A stretch of 64,000 nucleotides of DNA, taken from contig NZ_FNEX01000012.1 of NCBI RefSeq assembly GCF_900100435.1, positions 168,733 to 232,732 of the forward strand, read 5' to 3'. Below are positions 44,592 to 54,811 of the stretch, one piece after another. A program made the translations under genes and the position numbers. The stretch is from Pedobacter sp. ok626 (GTDB lineage Bacteria > Bacteroidota > Bacteroidia > Sphingobacteriales > Sphingobacteriaceae). The notes under the pieces were generated by a model. The model saw only the letters and a program-made list of their open reading frames with translations. It had not been told where the DNA came from and did no database searches. Position 1 is the first letter of the stretch, and each line of letters opens with the position of its first letter.

Positions 44592-45632
44592 ATGTTTGAA
44601 AATAAAGAGCGTACGGAACTTGCTGAACTGGGTGAATTCGGACTGATTAAGCACCTGACAGATAATTTTAAGGTACAGCATGAAAGCAGTATCAAAGGTA
44701 TTGGCGATGATGCTGCAGTATTAAACTTTGAAAACAAAGAAGTTTTAATTTCTACAGATTTATTGTTGGAGGGTATACATTTCGATCTTGCCTATGTACC
44801 CTTAATGCATTTAGGTTATAAGGCTGTACAGGTTAATCTAAGTGATATTTATGCGATGAATGGTATTGCGACGCAGATTACTGTTTCCATTGGCTTGTCG
44901 AGTAAATTTCCGCTAGAGGCCGTTGAAGAAATTTATAAGGGTATTCATCTGGCTTGTGACAAATTTAATATTGATTTGATCGGTGGCGATACTTCGTCGA
45001 GCAAACAAGGTTTAGTGATTAGCGTAACCAGTATTGGTCACGCTGAAAAGGGAACTGTTTGCTATAGAAATGGTGCTCAGGAAGGTGATCTTTTATGCGT
45101 TTCAGGTGATTTAGGTGGTGCTTATGTGGGCTTACAAATTCTGGAAAGAGAAAAACAGATATTTTTAGAAAACCCTAATATTCAGCCTGATCTGGAAGGA
45201 AAGGACTATATTATTGAGCGTCAGTTAAAACCTGAAGGTCGTAGAGACATTGTTGATTTGCTAGCGCAAATGGATATTATTCCTACTTCAATGATTGATG
45301 TGTCGGATGGTTTGGCTTCAGAGGTTTTACACATCTGTCATCAATCTGATAAAGGTGTTACCTTGTATGAGGAAAAGTTTCCTATTGACCCGATGACTTA
45401 TCAAACGGCTAGAGAATTAGGACTCGATCCAACTGTTTGTGCTTTAAATGGTGGTGAAGATTATGAACTGCTATTTACCATTAAACAAGCAGATTACGAG
45501 AAATTAAAGCATGATGTTGATATCACTATCATTGGTCATATCACTGAAAAGAATGCTGGATGTAAGATGATATCAAAATCCAATGTAGTGCATGAATTGA
45601 AAGCACAGGGCTGGAATGCCTTTAAATTATAA
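44592..45632 (+). CDS. thiL: Thiamine-monophosphate kinase
   Basis: ThiL phosphorylates thiamine monophosphate to the active cofactor thiamine pyrophosphate. Family motifs are GIGDDAAVLNF (metal and ATP binding), STDLLLEGIHFDL, LIGGDTSSSKQG, MIDVSDGLASEV and LNGGEDYELLF. Length is 346 residues. It follows nadA by 44 bases and may share its transcript. Its stop overlaps the rmuC stop by six bases. No TPP riboswitch is visible upstream. Confidence 0.95.
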   Translation: MFENKERTELAELGEFGLIKHLTDNFKVQHESSIKGIGDDAAVLNFENKEVLISTDLLLEGIHFDLAYVPLMHLGYKAVQVNLSDIYAMNGIATQITVSIGLSSKFPLEAVEEIYKGIHLACDKFNIDLIGGDTSSSKQGLVISVTSIGHAEKGTVCYRNGAQEGDLLCVSGDLGGAYVGLQILEREKQIFLENPNIQPDLEGKDYIIERQLKPEGRRDIVDLLAQMDIIPTSMIDVSDGLASEVLHICHQSDKGVTLYEEKFPIDPMTYQTARELGLDPTVCALNGGEDYELLFTIKQADYEKLKHDVDITIIGHITEKNAGCKMISKSNVVHELKAQGWNAFKL

Positions 45633-46949
45633 TTCTTCTTCTGAAGATAAAATAGGATCTAAAAATTTGGTGTCAATTTGCTTTGTGGCTTTGGCACCTA
45701 ATTTTTTGATCTTTTCAGAGGTGTTTGAAAGGTTTCCTGAGCCTGTGGATAACTTGTTAAGTGCTTTATCATAAGCGTCTTGACTAAGCTTTATGTTGCG
45801 GCCAATACCTTCCATATCTGCTAAGAAACCAACAAACTTATCGTACATACTGCCACTTAGACGGGCAATTTCGAGTACATTTCTATTTTGTCTTTCTTGT
45901 TTCCAGATACTGGCAATGGTGCGTAAAGTAGCTAATAAGGTTGAAGGGCTTACAATGACTACTTTCCTATCCCAGGCGTAATTAAATAATTCTGCGTCTT
46001 TCTGAACTGCAATTCCAAAGGAAGATTCGATAGGAATGAAGAGTAACACAAAATCTGGGGAGTTGATTTGATAGAGTTCATGGTAATTTTTTGCAGATAA
46101 GCCCTGGATGTGTGCTTTGATAGAATTTAAATGCTGTTTAAGCTCCGCCTCTCTATCTTCATCCGTATCCGCAGTAACCAATCGCTCATAAGCCAGTAAA
46201 GAGACCTTAGAATCGATTACTATGTGTTTATCGTCCGGAAGGTCAATTATAACATCTGGTTGCATCCTGGAGCCTTCAGATGAGCTTAAACTGGTTTGTA
46301 TCCTGTACTCTCTATCCTTTACTAAACCTGAGCGTTCTAAAACTCGTTCTAGTATAACTTCTCCCCAGTTTCCTTGCTTCTTGTTATCGCCTTTAAGCGC
46401 CCTTGTTAAATTATTGGCGTCTTCCTGAATTTGCTTACTCTGATCCATTAGTTGAGAGATCACTCCTTTTAGAATATTCCGCTCATCAGATTCGGCTTTG
46501 TATACTTTGTCGACTTTGTCTTCGAAAGCTTTAATATTTTCTTTTAATGGATTTAAAATAATATCCAGGTTTGCTTTATTTTGTAGCGTAAACTTTTCCG
46601 TTTTTTCTTCCAGTACCTTATTGGCTATATTTTCAAATTCCAATTTAAAGCGCAATTGCAATTCGGCTATATATTTTTCCTGCTCATTTTGCTTTTGTTG
46701 TTGAGCCAATAAGTTTTCTTCGGCTTTAATCACTTTGCTACGCTCAATCATAAAAATAGAACGGAGGTCATTTAATTCATCTTCCAGTTTTTGCTTTTCT
46801 TCTTTTAGCCAGTTTATGGCTTTTAAATTTTCCTGTTCTTTTAATTCGAGCAGCGCTGCTGAATTTTCCTGAGTCGCTGGTTTTTTAAAAAATAGAACTA
46901 TAAGCAGTACTAAAATTATGATCAATAAGGGGATTAAAAAAGCTTCCAT
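45627..46949 (-). CDS. rmuC: DNA recombination protein RmuC family
   Basis: A 440-residue protein with an N-terminal membrane anchor (MEAFLIPLLIIILVLLIVLFF), a long coiled coil (about 30-170), and a RmuC domain with GNWGEVILERVLERSGL and IDSKVSLLAYERL, which resembles the restriction-endonuclease-like core. RmuC limits inversions at short inverted repeats in E. coli. The frame continues 15 codons upstream, but the anchor begins at the Met at 46949. It is convergent with thiL, with a six-base overlap. Confidence 0.93.
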   Translation of the reverse strand: MEAFLIPLLIIILVLLIVLFFKKPATQENSAALLELKEQENLKAINWLKEEKQKLEDELNDLRSIFMIERSKVIKAEENLLAQQQKQNEQEKYIAELQLRFKLEFENIANKVLEEKTEKFTLQNKANLDIILNPLKENIKAFEDKVDKVYKAESDERNILKGVISQLMDQSKQIQEDANNLTRALKGDNKKQGNWGEVILERVLERSGLVKDREYRIQTSLSSSEGSRMQPDVIIDLPDDKHIVIDSKVSLLAYERLVTADTDEDREAELKQHLNSIKAHIQGLSAKNYHELYQINSPDFVLLFIPIESSFGIAVQKDAELFNYAWDRKVVIVSPSTLLATLRTIASIWKQERQNRNVLEIARLSGSMYDKFVGFLADMEGIGRNIKLSQDAYDKALNKLSTGSGNLSNTSEKIKKLGAKATKQIDTKFLDPILSSEEEL

Positions 46950-47189
46950 ACTAATATTTTTATCAAAAATGATTAAAATCCGTGGTATTAACAAATGATG
47001 TTTATTTACTACTATTTTTTAGAAGAGCTACATCTATTGTATTTAAAGCCATTTTATTCGTTAAAAAAATATAGCCCTTGATTGTTAAAACAATGCTAAT
47101 TATCTGCATAAAAGTGATTTAAATCTGCATTTAAATAAAATGGGAACACTTTTTGTTTAATAGTCGAGGGAAAACATTCATTATATAAA

Positions 47190-47882
47190 ATGGGAAGTTA
47201 TATTATTTTGATAATTCCGATACTGATAGTTAGCATGTTTGTGCAGTGGCGATTTAGAAATAGATTTTCAAAATATGCCGAAATGCAGTTAAATTCAGAG
47301 TTTTCGGGAAAGGAAGTGGCGGAGAAAATGTTGCGTGATAATGGAATATTTGATGTAAAAGTGATGAGTACGGATAAAGCTTTATCTGATCATTATAATC
47401 CTGAAGATAAGACCGTAAATCTAAGTACAGATGTTTTTTATGGAAGAAGTGTTGCCGCTGCTGCTGTAGCTGCGCATGAATGTGGGCATGCTGTGCAACA
47501 TGCAAGATCTTACCATTGGTTAAAATTGAGGTCTAATATGGTACCGGTGGTTAGCATCACTTCAAATTTAATGCAATGGGTACTTATTTTAGGTGTTTTG
47601 TTAATTGCATTTACTTTTAATCCTATCGTATTGGGTATAGGTGTTGCCGGTCTTGCACTAATTACTGTATTTAGTATTATCACCTTACCGGTAGAGTTTG
47701 ACGCGAGTAAAAGGGCGCTATTGTGGTTAAAAAACAACAAAGAAGTATTGTATACTACTGAAGAACATAGTCAGGCTAAAGACGCCCTCTGGTGGGCAGC
47801 TATGACGTATGTAATAGCGGCGTTAGGTGCATTGGCAAATCTATTTTACTATACCTCTGTCCTATTTGGAAGAAGTAAGTAA
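47190..47882 (+). CDS. Zinc metallopeptidase, YugP type, membrane-bound
   Basis: A 230-residue membrane protease. The zinc motif is AAHECGHAVQHA (HExxH) at about residues 95-100, with a hydrophobic N-terminal anchor (IILIIPILIVSMFVQW) and two or three C-terminal membrane segments. The stretch FDASKRALLWL after the middle helices carries a conserved Glu/Asp region that could give the third ligand. The family is widespread, and its substrate is unknown. It is convergent with apaG, with one base between the stops. Confidence 0.92.
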   Translation: MGSYIILIIPILIVSMFVQWRFRNRFSKYAEMQLNSEFSGKEVAEKMLRDNGIFDVKVMSTDKALSDHYNPEDKTVNLSTDVFYGRSVAAAAVAAHECGHAVQHARSYHWLKLRSNMVPVVSITSNLMQWVLILGVLLIAFTFNPIVLGIGVAGLALITVFSIITLPVEFDASKRALLWLKNNKEVLYTTEEHSQAKDALWWAAMTYVIAALGALANLFYYTSVLFGRSK

Positions 47883-47883
47883 G

Positions 47884-48270
47884 CTAATTTAAGCGATAAG
47901 GGACAATCAGTTCGAATTTTGGAATATCTACAATAAAATCTGAGTTATCGGCTTCCCTATGCATGAGGTAATTTCCACTCATACTACCCATATCTGTATT
48001 CAAATTACATGCAGAGACATAAGAGTGTCTTTGACCAGGCTCAATTATTGGCTGCTCTCCTACTACACCTTCGCCCTCAACGTCTCTTTGTGAGCCATTA
48101 GAGTCGAAAATAAACCACTGTCTTCTTTTCAACTGAACAGTGTAATCTGTTAAATTCTCAATAGTAATTCGGTACGCGAACAAGAAATGTCCGGTACCTG
48201 GATTAGAATGTTCTTCCTGGTAAGTTGTTTCTACCGAAATCTTAACGCCTAGTGTAATAGCAGTAACCAT
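47884..48270 (-). CDS. apaG: ApaG domain protein
   Basis: A 128-residue single fibronectin-III-like domain. The family pattern is seen in FAYRITIENLTDYTVQLKRRQWFI, GVVGEQPIIEPGQRHSYVSACNL and MSGNYLM. ApaG in Enterobacteria has been linked to divalent metal efflux and to nucleotide metabolism, but its biochemical role is not settled. It lies 34 bases downstream of dusB on the same strand and may share its transcript. Confidence 0.94.
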   Translation of the reverse strand: MVTAITLGVKISVETTYQEEHSNPGTGHFLFAYRITIENLTDYTVQLKRRQWFIFDSNGSQRDVEGEGVVGEQPIIEPGQRHSYVSACNLNTDMGSMSGNYLMHREADNSDFIVDIPKFELIVPYRLN

Positions 48271-48304
48271 TTTAACTTATCATTTAATAAATAGTTTTCA
48301 AAAA

Positions 48305-49312
48305 TCAGGCCATTTCACCGTTAGTGAAAACATGTTGATATTTATCTGCTATTTCGTCTAAAATACTATGAATAGTATCTATATTTTCTTCTTTTACCAA
48401 TTGCATTCTATAGGCTTTAAAGTCTGGTATTCCTTTAAAATAGTTGGCGTAATGTCTTCTCATTTCAAAAATACCCACCCTTGGTCCTTTCCAGGCAATT
48501 GATTTTTCGAAATGCGTTCTGCATACAGCAACACGTTCTTCAATAGTTGGTCCGGCTAAAATTTCGCCAGTATTAAAGAAGTGTCTTATTTCTCTGAATA
48601 TCCATGGATATCCGATGGCCGCTCTACCTATCATAATACCATCAATCTCGTATTCAAGGCGCCAATCTGCTGCTTTTTGAATACTATCTACATCTCCATT
48701 GCCAAAAATAGGAATCTTAATTCTTGGATTACGTTTAATTTCACGGATTAATGTCCAGTCTGCTTGTCCTTTGTACAATTGTGCCCTGGTACGACCATGA
48801 ATGGTTAAAGCTTGTATACCTATATCCTGCAAACGTTCGGCAACTTCTTCGACATTTTTAGTAGTATCATCCCATCCCAATCTGGTTTTAACAGTTACGG
48901 GTAAATGAGTGGCTTTAACGACAGCTTCTGTCATTTTTACCATTTTGTCAATATCTTGTAATAGTGCAGAACCGGCTCCTTTACAGGCGACTTGTTTAAC
49001 CGGACATCCGTAATTTATGTCCATTAAATCAGGTCCGGCAAGCGTAGCAATCTCAGTTGCTTCGCGCATATGATCAATCTCACTACCAAATATTTGGATA
49101 CCAATTGGTCTTTCATATTCGAAAATATCGAGCTTGGCTCGGCTTTTTGCAGCGTCCCTAATTAAGCCCTCCGAGGATATAAATTCGGTGTACATCATAT
49201 CCACGCCACTTTGTTTACATACAAAACGAAAAGGCGGGTCGCTTACATCCTCCATCGGAGCAAGCAATAAAGGGAATTCTCCCAGATCAATATTTCCTAT
49301 CTTTACCGACAT
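48305..49312 (-). CDS. dusB: tRNA-dihydrouridine synthase, DusB type
   Basis: This FMN enzyme reduces uridine to dihydrouridine in the D-loop of tRNA. Family motifs are LAPMEDVSDPPFR, MDINYGCPVKQVACKGAGSALL with the catalytic Cys, VKTRLGWDD, LTIHGRTRAQLYKG and GNGDV, followed by DGIMIGRAAIGYPWIF. Length is 335 residues. A promoter -7 element lies 31 bases upstream. Confidence 0.95.
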   Translation of the reverse strand: MSVKIGNIDLGEFPLLLAPMEDVSDPPFRFVCKQSGVDMMYTEFISSEGLIRDAAKSRAKLDIFEYERPIGIQIFGSEIDHMREATEIATLAGPDLMDINYGCPVKQVACKGAGSALLQDIDKMVKMTEAVVKATHLPVTVKTRLGWDDTTKNVEEVAERLQDIGIQALTIHGRTRAQLYKGQADWTLIREIKRNPRIKIPIFGNGDVDSIQKAADWRLEYEIDGIMIGRAAIGYPWIFREIRHFFNTGEILAGPTIEERVAVCRTHFEKSIAWKGPRVGIFEMRRHYANYFKGIPDFKAYRMQLVKEENIDTIHSILDEIADKYQHVFTNGEMA

Positions 49313-49342
49313 TTCTCTATCTTCAAGCCAAAATTAACGCCA

Positions 49343-49350
49343 CAAAGGTA
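49343..49350 (-). promoter_or_regulatory. Putative -7 element of dusB
   Basis: The minus-strand sequence TACCTTTG fits TAnnTTTG perfectly and lies 31 bases before the dusB ATG. A clear -33 element is not seen; it would overlap the start of the CPBP gene. Confidence 0.4.
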
Positions 49351-49365
49351 CAAATATTACAAATA

Positions 49366-50274
49366 ATGAACTCCATACAAAACATGAAGGAAGAGAATGG
49401 CCCTTTTTTGCAGCTGTTGATACTTGTTTTTTACGCTATTGTTGGCTTGGTTGCAGTATCAATTGTAGCACTTGCGCTGATATATTTTCAATATGGTGGA
49501 AGTATTTTAAAGGATTTGAGTTGGATGACAAGTAGTAACCCCTATTATTTGCCTGCTCAAAGAATGATGTTAACTGCTCAGCAAATTGGTCTTTTCATAA
49601 TCCCTGCAGTTTTACTCGCTAAAACAGAAGGGCAAAAACTGGATGTATTTTATGGTTTTGAAAGGCCAAAGGCTGAATTATTGTTTATTGTTTTGTTGAT
49701 AATGGTTTGTGCTGTACCAGTTTTGGATTGGGTAACTCAGCTAAATCAAAAAATGGTATTTCCAGATGCTCTTAAAGGTATTGAAAGATGGATGAAGAAT
49801 GCTGAGGATCAGGGGACAGAAACTACCAAATCGCTTTTGAAAATGAATAATATTGGGGTGTTTATTATCAATATTGGTATGATTGCTCTGTTACCTGCTA
49901 TCGCTGAGGAACTGATGTTTAGGGCTGGATTGCAGCGCACGTTAGGTCGTATGTATAGAAATCCGCATTTGGCCATTTGGTTTGCGGCCTTCATATTCAG
50001 CGCTATTCACATGCAGTTTTATGGTTTTTTGCCACGATTTTTCTTGGGTGCAGCCTTTGGTTACCTTTATTTTTGGAGTGGCAGTTTGTGGTATGCTATA
50101 GTTGGTCATTTTATAAATAATGGATATGCGGTTTGTGCTGCATGGTATATGCAAAAAAACAATATACCTTTGTCGGAAGCTGATAAATCCCTGGATATGG
50201 CCTGGTATGGTTATGTAATCAGTGCAATATTAACTTTTTTGCTATTCCGATACTTTAAAAATAAAACAGAATGA
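49366..50274 (+). CDS. CPBP family intramembrane metalloprotease
   Basis: A 302-residue integral membrane protein with about eight hydrophobic helices. The CPBP (Abi/CAAX protease) active site is seen as AIAEELMFRAGLQR (EExxxR), FIFSAIHMQF (conserved His) and IVGHFINNGYAV (His and Asn). Members process small proteins or peptides in the membrane; the substrate here is unknown. Its end overlaps the cdsA start by four bases, so the two genes are coupled. A second possible start lies six codons in (MKEENG). Confidence 0.9.
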   Translation: MNSIQNMKEENGPFLQLLILVFYAIVGLVAVSIVALALIYFQYGGSILKDLSWMTSSNPYYLPAQRMMLTAQQIGLFIIPAVLLAKTEGQKLDVFYGFERPKAELLFIVLLIMVCAVPVLDWVTQLNQKMVFPDALKGIERWMKNAEDQGTETTKSLLKMNNIGVFIINIGMIALLPAIAEELMFRAGLQRTLGRMYRNPHLAIWFAAFIFSAIHMQFYGFLPRFFLGAAFGYLYFWSGSLWYAIVGHFINNGYAVCAAWYMQKNNIPLSEADKSLDMAWYGYVISAILTFLLFRYFKNKTE

Positions 50275-51080
50275 AAACGAGGGCAATAACTGCTTTTTTC
50301 TTTACCATTGTGATGTTGGGCTCTATCTTTTTAGGGGGCTATACTTTTACTTTTTTTTACTTGATTTTGAGTCTTGCAGCTTTGCTGGAGTTCTTTAACA
50401 TGATCAAAACTGCGGGTATCAGACCGCATAGAAACATTGCGTTGTTTGCTGCAGCATTGATATTTTTAATGACTGCTGGCTATCACCTGTTACAGTTCGA
50501 AACGAAGTTTATGTTACTGATTGTACCTTTGATTTTCTCTGTATTTATCAGTGAATTGTATAAAAAGGAGAAGATCCCTTTTTCTAATATTTCCTACACG
50601 TTTGTTGGCTTTATTTACGTTACAGTACCTTTTTGTTTTTTTTATTCCTTAGGGTTTATACAAAATCAGGCAGAATATAATTTTCATTTACCCCTATCCT
50701 TTTTATTGATGCTTTGGGCCAGTGATACCGGTCAATATCTTTTTGGGGTTAAGTTTGGTAAAACACGCTTATTTGAGCGTCATTCACCTAAGAAATCATG
50801 GGAAGGCTTTTTTGGTGGTGTATTTACCAGTGTACTCGTATCTTACATAATCTCTTTATTCTTTACGGAAATCAGCCCGTTGGTATTTGGTGGAATGGCA
50901 GTATTGATTGTTTGTTTTGGTACATTGGGAGATCTGGTAGAATCGATGCTTAAACGGAGTCTGAATGTAAAAGATTCAGGAAACATATTACCGGGTCATG
51001 GGGGCTTTTTAGATCGTTTTGACGGACTTTTAATTGCCGCTCCGGTAGTTTATGCCTATTTGTACCTGATCCTTAATTAA
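50271..51080 (+). CDS. cdsA: Phosphatidate cytidylyltransferase
   Basis: CdsA makes CDP-diacylglycerol, the branch point of phospholipid synthesis, in the inner membrane. The signature near the C terminus is SLNVKDSGNILPGHGGFLDR (the KDxGxxxPGHGGxxDR motif), preceded by WASDTGQYLFG and KKSWEGFFGG. About seven hydrophobic segments are present. Length is 269 residues. It overlaps the CPBP gene upstream and ends with a four-base overlap with the convergent DUF3820 gene. Confidence 0.95.
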   Translation: MKTRAITAFFFTIVMLGSIFLGGYTFTFFYLILSLAALLEFFNMIKTAGIRPHRNIALFAAALIFLMTAGYHLLQFETKFMLLIVPLIFSVFISELYKKEKIPFSNISYTFVGFIYVTVPFCFFYSLGFIQNQAEYNFHLPLSFLLMLWASDTGQYLFGVKFGKTRLFERHSPKKSWEGFFGGVFTSVLVSYIISLFFTEISPLVFGGMAVLIVCFGTLGDLVESMLKRSLNVKDSGNILPGHGGFLDRFDGLLIAAPVVYAYLYLILN

Positions 51081-51295
51081 TACTTCTTTTTCTTTAAAGG
51101 CTGTAATAAGTATTCTAGCCCATTTAATTTGATTTCATATAGTGTGGCGATCATTTCACCTAGTTTACCGGGAGGAAACCCCTCCTGATGAAACCATACG
51201 AGATAAGATTCGGGTAAATCACACATAATTCGACCTTTGTATTTACCAAAAGGCATTTGCATTGTAACGAGGTCTTGTAAAAGTTGTGGGTTCAT
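51077..51295 (-). CDS. DUF3820 family protein
   Basis: A 72-residue soluble protein with the family pattern MPFGKYKGRIMCDLPESYL, seen in the small DUF3820 family and also in some exonuclease fusions. Its role is unknown. The lysine-rich end (PLKKKKY) might bind nucleic acid, but that is a guess. It follows mfd by 10 bases on the same strand and overlaps the cdsA stop. Confidence 0.85.
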   Translation of the reverse strand: MNPQLLQDLVTMQMPFGKYKGRIMCDLPESYLVWFHQEGFPPGKLGEMIATLYEIKLNGLEYLLQPLKKKKY

Positions 51296-51305
51296 TTTAA
51301 GGGAT

Positions 51306-54300
51306 TTAGTTGGCTACCATTTCGAGCATTTCTACGGCCTCATCAACGGTTTTCAGGTTGTCGAAAGCAATGCGCAAGGAGTCTTTAACCTCTTTAAGGT
51401 TACATAGACGCGGATGGATTTGTGCAAAGTGCAATATTTTATTGAACATTACGGAATCAAAGAATGCCGATTGTTTATCGGTAATGAAATAGCCGCGTAA
51501 GATTCCCTTTTTAAAACTTAGTTTTTCGAAAGCAAGTTTTTTAGCTACCCATTGTAACCTTAGCACACTCAACATGGTCTTTACAGGCTCCGGAACTGGG
51601 CCAAAACGATCTTTTAAGGAAAGTTCAAAGGCTTTTAATTGTGTTTCATTTTCAATCTTAGAAAGCTCTGTATATAGGTTATATCTTTCAGTGATATTGG
51701 TTACGTAATCATCAGGAATGTAGAGTTCCAGATCCGTGTCTACCTGGGTATAATTCACAAATGGGCGTAAAGGTTCGTCTTTAAAGAGGTCCTTAAACTC
51801 ATCGGTTTTTAACTCCTGAATGGCTTCATCTAAAATCTTGTGGTACATTTCGAACCCTATTTCAGCAATAAAGCCACTTTGCTCTGCTCCTAAGAGGTTT
51901 CCACTACCTCGGATATCTAAATCCCTCATTGCAATATTAAAGCCGCTCCCAAGGTCTGAAAACTCTTCAATAGCGCTAAGGCGTTTACGTGCTTCTGAAG
52001 TAAGGGTTGATAATGGAGGACTTAGCAAATAGCAGAAGGCTTTTTTATTGGATCGGCCTACCCTGCCCCTCATTTGGTGCAAATCGCTTAAGCCAAACAT
52101 ATGGGCATGGTTGATGATGATGGTATTGGCATTTGGAATGTCCAAACCAGCCTCGATAATGGTTGTGGCTACTAGTACATCCTTTTCTCCATTGATGAAA
52201 TCAAGCATTACATCTTCCAGCTGATCCCCGTCTAACTGGCCATGAGCTATACCAATGCGTGCTTTAGGTACCAAAGTTTTAATCAATCCACCCAATTGCG
52301 GTAGATCGTTAACGCGGTTATGAATAAAAAATACTTGTCCACCCCTGTCCAGCTCAAATTGCACAGATTCCTGGATTAGTTTATCGTTAAAAACGTGCAG
52401 TTCGGTATTTACGGCCTGCCTGTTTGGTGGTGGCGTACTCATGATGGACAAATCGCGTGCGCCCATTAAAGAGAAATGTAAAGTACGTGGTATTGGTGTT
52501 GCAGTAAGGGTTAGCGTATCTACATTCACTCTTAATGCCCGTAATTTTTCTTTTGAAGTTACTCCAAATTTCTGCTCTTCATCAATAATCATGATGCCCA
52601 GGTCTTTGAATTTCACGTCCTTACTAAGCAAGCGGTGTGTGCCAATAACGATATCCACCTTACCTTCGGCCAGTTTGGCCAGAGTTTCTTTAATTTGTTT
52701 ATTGGTTTTAAAACGGTTGATATAGTCGACAGTACATGGGAAATCTTTTAAACGTGCTGAAAAGGTTTTAAAATGCTGTAGCGCTAAAATTGTGGTTGGT
52801 ACCAGCACTGCAGCCTGTTTGCCATTTGCAACGGCTTTAAAAGCAGCTCTGATGGCAATTTCGGTTTTACCAAAGCCTACATCACCGCACACTAGCCTAT
52901 CCATTGGATGTGGCGCTTCCATATCCTTTTTTACATCGCTGGTCGCTTTTTCCTGATCTGGGGTGTCTTCATAAATAAATGAAGCTTCCAGTTCAGTTTC
53001 AAGGTATCCATCCGGACTAAAGGCTGTTCCTACCTGTGATTTTCTTAAAGCATAGAGCTTAATCAGATCACGGGCAATGTCTTTAACTTTTTTTTTAGTG
53101 TTTTTTTTCAGTTTATCCCAGGCTTCGGTACCTAGTTTATTCATTTTTGGCGCTGTGCCATCCTTGCCGCTGTATTTTGCAATCCGGTTTAAGGAGTTGA
53201 TATTTACATACAGTAGATCGTTGTCGGCATAAACTAACCGAATCATTTCCTGAGTTTTACCATTTACTTCTACTTTTTCCAGACCCGCATATTTACCAAT
53301 ACCATGGTCTATATGGGTTACAAAATCCCCTGGCTTAAGGTCTCTCAGCTCTTTTAGGGTAATGGCCTGACTTCGCTGATAACCTCTTTTTAGCTTGTAC
53401 TTGTAAAAACGATCAAATATTTGGTGGTCGGTATAAAAAGCCAATTTTTGCTGGGCATCAATAAAACCTTCTCTAAGTGGAATATTTATTGGGGTAAACT
53501 TGGCTGTTTTGTCAATATCGTCCAATATAGCGTATAAACGCTCGGTTTGCTTGGTCGATGAGCTGAATATAAAGTTGTGTAAGCCTTGCTTTTCGTTCTC
53601 TTTAAGGTTGTGAATCAGTAAGTTGAAGTCTTTGTTGAAGGAAGGCTGTGGCTTGGTCTCGAACTGAAAAACATGTTCGGTTTTATAGAAAAACTGCTTG
53701 CCAAATTCAATCAGGGCGAAATCCTGGAACATATCCCCCATCATTTTCTCATCTGTAAAAGAAAATTTGGGGTCTATCCAGTCTTGATTTTCCTGCTTTT
53801 CTTTTGCCGGAAGGGCTTTCCAAAGTTCAACGGCTTTTTTATATCCGCTTTTAACGACATCCAAGGTGAATTCGACATCTTTAAACCACAGCTGGGTATC
53901 TTTTTCTATATAATCAAGTATGCTGATGTTGTTTTCTGTGAGGTATTTAGACTGCACATTGGGGATGATTGTGAGTGTTTTTACATCTTCGACAGAAAGC
54001 TGACTTTCTATTTCAAAGGTTCGAATGCTTTCTACTACATCACCAAAAAACTCTATGCGGTAAGGGAGATCATGGGAGAACGAAAAGATGTCGACAATAC
54101 CACCACGGATAGAAAACTGTCCGGGCTCGTATACAAAATCTGTTCTGTTAAAATCATAATCGAATAAAAACTCGTTGATGAAATCAATACCCAACTTAGC
54201 ATTTAAGCTAATTTCAAGCGTGTTTTTTTCGAGTACAGCGCGATCTATCACCTTTTCGGCGATGGCTTCGGGGTAAGAAACCACAATCTTTCCATATTCG

Positions 54301-54647
54301 GAATGGTGATTTAATTCATTTAAAACCTCTGCACGAGCCAATACATTGGCGGTATCAACCTGGGTGAAATCGAAAGCTTTACGGAAGGATGAAGGGAAAA
54401 GCAATACCTCTATATCGAGTATGCTTTCCAAATCCGCAAGGAAATACGAGGCTTCTTCTCGGTCTGGAAGTATAAATAATTGTGGCTTATGTAATAGGAA
54501 ATAAGTAGCCACTGCAATTGTTGCATCGGCAGAACCCACTAAGCCTTTAAGCTGAAGTTTGGTGCCTTTGCCCGCGTTAAGGGCTTTTGCCAATGCTACA
54601 ATGCGCTCATCTGTTTTGTATCTGTTGATCAGGTCGCGAATGTTCAC
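51306..54647 (-). CDS. mfd: Transcription-repair coupling factor
   Basis: Mfd removes RNA polymerase stalled at DNA damage and recruits the UvrAB repair proteins. The 1113-residue protein has an N-terminal UvrB-like part, an RNA polymerase interaction domain (PGDFVTHIDHGIGKYAGL, about residue 445), and a RecG-like helicase core with RLVCGDVGFGKTEIA (Walker A), IDEEQKFGV (DEEQ box) and TATPIPRTL. A TRCF C-terminal domain follows. All expected parts are present, and no frameshift is seen. Confidence 0.96.
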   Translation of the reverse strand: MNIRDLINRYKTDERIVALAKALNAGKGTKLQLKGLVGSADATIAVATYFLLHKPQLFILPDREEASYFLADLESILDIEVLLFPSSFRKAFDFTQVDTANVLARAEVLNELNHHSEYGKIVVSYPEAIAEKVIDRAVLEKNTLEISLNAKLGIDFINEFLFDYDFNRTDFVYEPGQFSIRGGIVDIFSFSHDLPYRIEFFGDVVESIRTFEIESQLSVEDVKTLTIIPNVQSKYLTENNISILDYIEKDTQLWFKDVEFTLDVVKSGYKKAVELWKALPAKEKQENQDWIDPKFSFTDEKMMGDMFQDFALIEFGKQFFYKTEHVFQFETKPQPSFNKDFNLLIHNLKENEKQGLHNFIFSSSTKQTERLYAILDDIDKTAKFTPINIPLREGFIDAQQKLAFYTDHQIFDRFYKYKLKRGYQRSQAITLKELRDLKPGDFVTHIDHGIGKYAGLEKVEVNGKTQEMIRLVYADNDLLYVNINSLNRIAKYSGKDGTAPKMNKLGTEAWDKLKKNTKKKVKDIARDLIKLYALRKSQVGTAFSPDGYLETELEASFIYEDTPDQEKATSDVKKDMEAPHPMDRLVCGDVGFGKTEIAIRAAFKAVANGKQAAVLVPTTILALQHFKTFSARLKDFPCTVDYINRFKTNKQIKETLAKLAEGKVDIVIGTHRLLSKDVKFKDLGIMIIDEEQKFGVTSKEKLRALRVNVDTLTLTATPIPRTLHFSLMGARDLSIMSTPPPNRQAVNTELHVFNDKLIQESVQFELDRGGQVFFIHNRVNDLPQLGGLIKTLVPKARIGIAHGQLDGDQLEDVMLDFINGEKDVLVATTIIEAGLDIPNANTIIINHAHMFGLSDLHQMRGRVGRSNKKAFCYLLSPPLSTLTSEARKRLSAIEEFSDLGSGFNIAMRDLDIRGSGNLLGAEQSGFIAEIGFEMYHKILDEAIQELKTDEFKDLFKDEPLRPFVNYTQVDTDLELYIPDDYVTNITERYNLYTELSKIENETQLKAFELSLKDRFGPVPEPVKTMLSVLRLQWVAKKLAFEKLSFKKGILRGYFITDKQSAFFDSVMFNKILHFAQIHPRLCNLKEVKDSLRIAFDNLKTVDEAVEMLEMVAN

Positions 54648-54811
54648 ATCACAAATGTAAGGTTTATGACGGGCTTTAAATGTAACAAAGTTTCAACCAA
54701 TTGATCTAAAGTTAGAAAGCTCGAAAAGAAGGATAATTTTATGCACATCCGCTGGTTTTGAAGCTTGTTTTAAGCGGAAGTGTATATCTTTAACGAATTG
54801 ACAAGTTTTGT

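Noticed and set aside
53673..54167. A 164-codon frame antisense to mfd
   Set aside because: It is a shadow of the N-terminal part of mfd, with no protein family resemblance.
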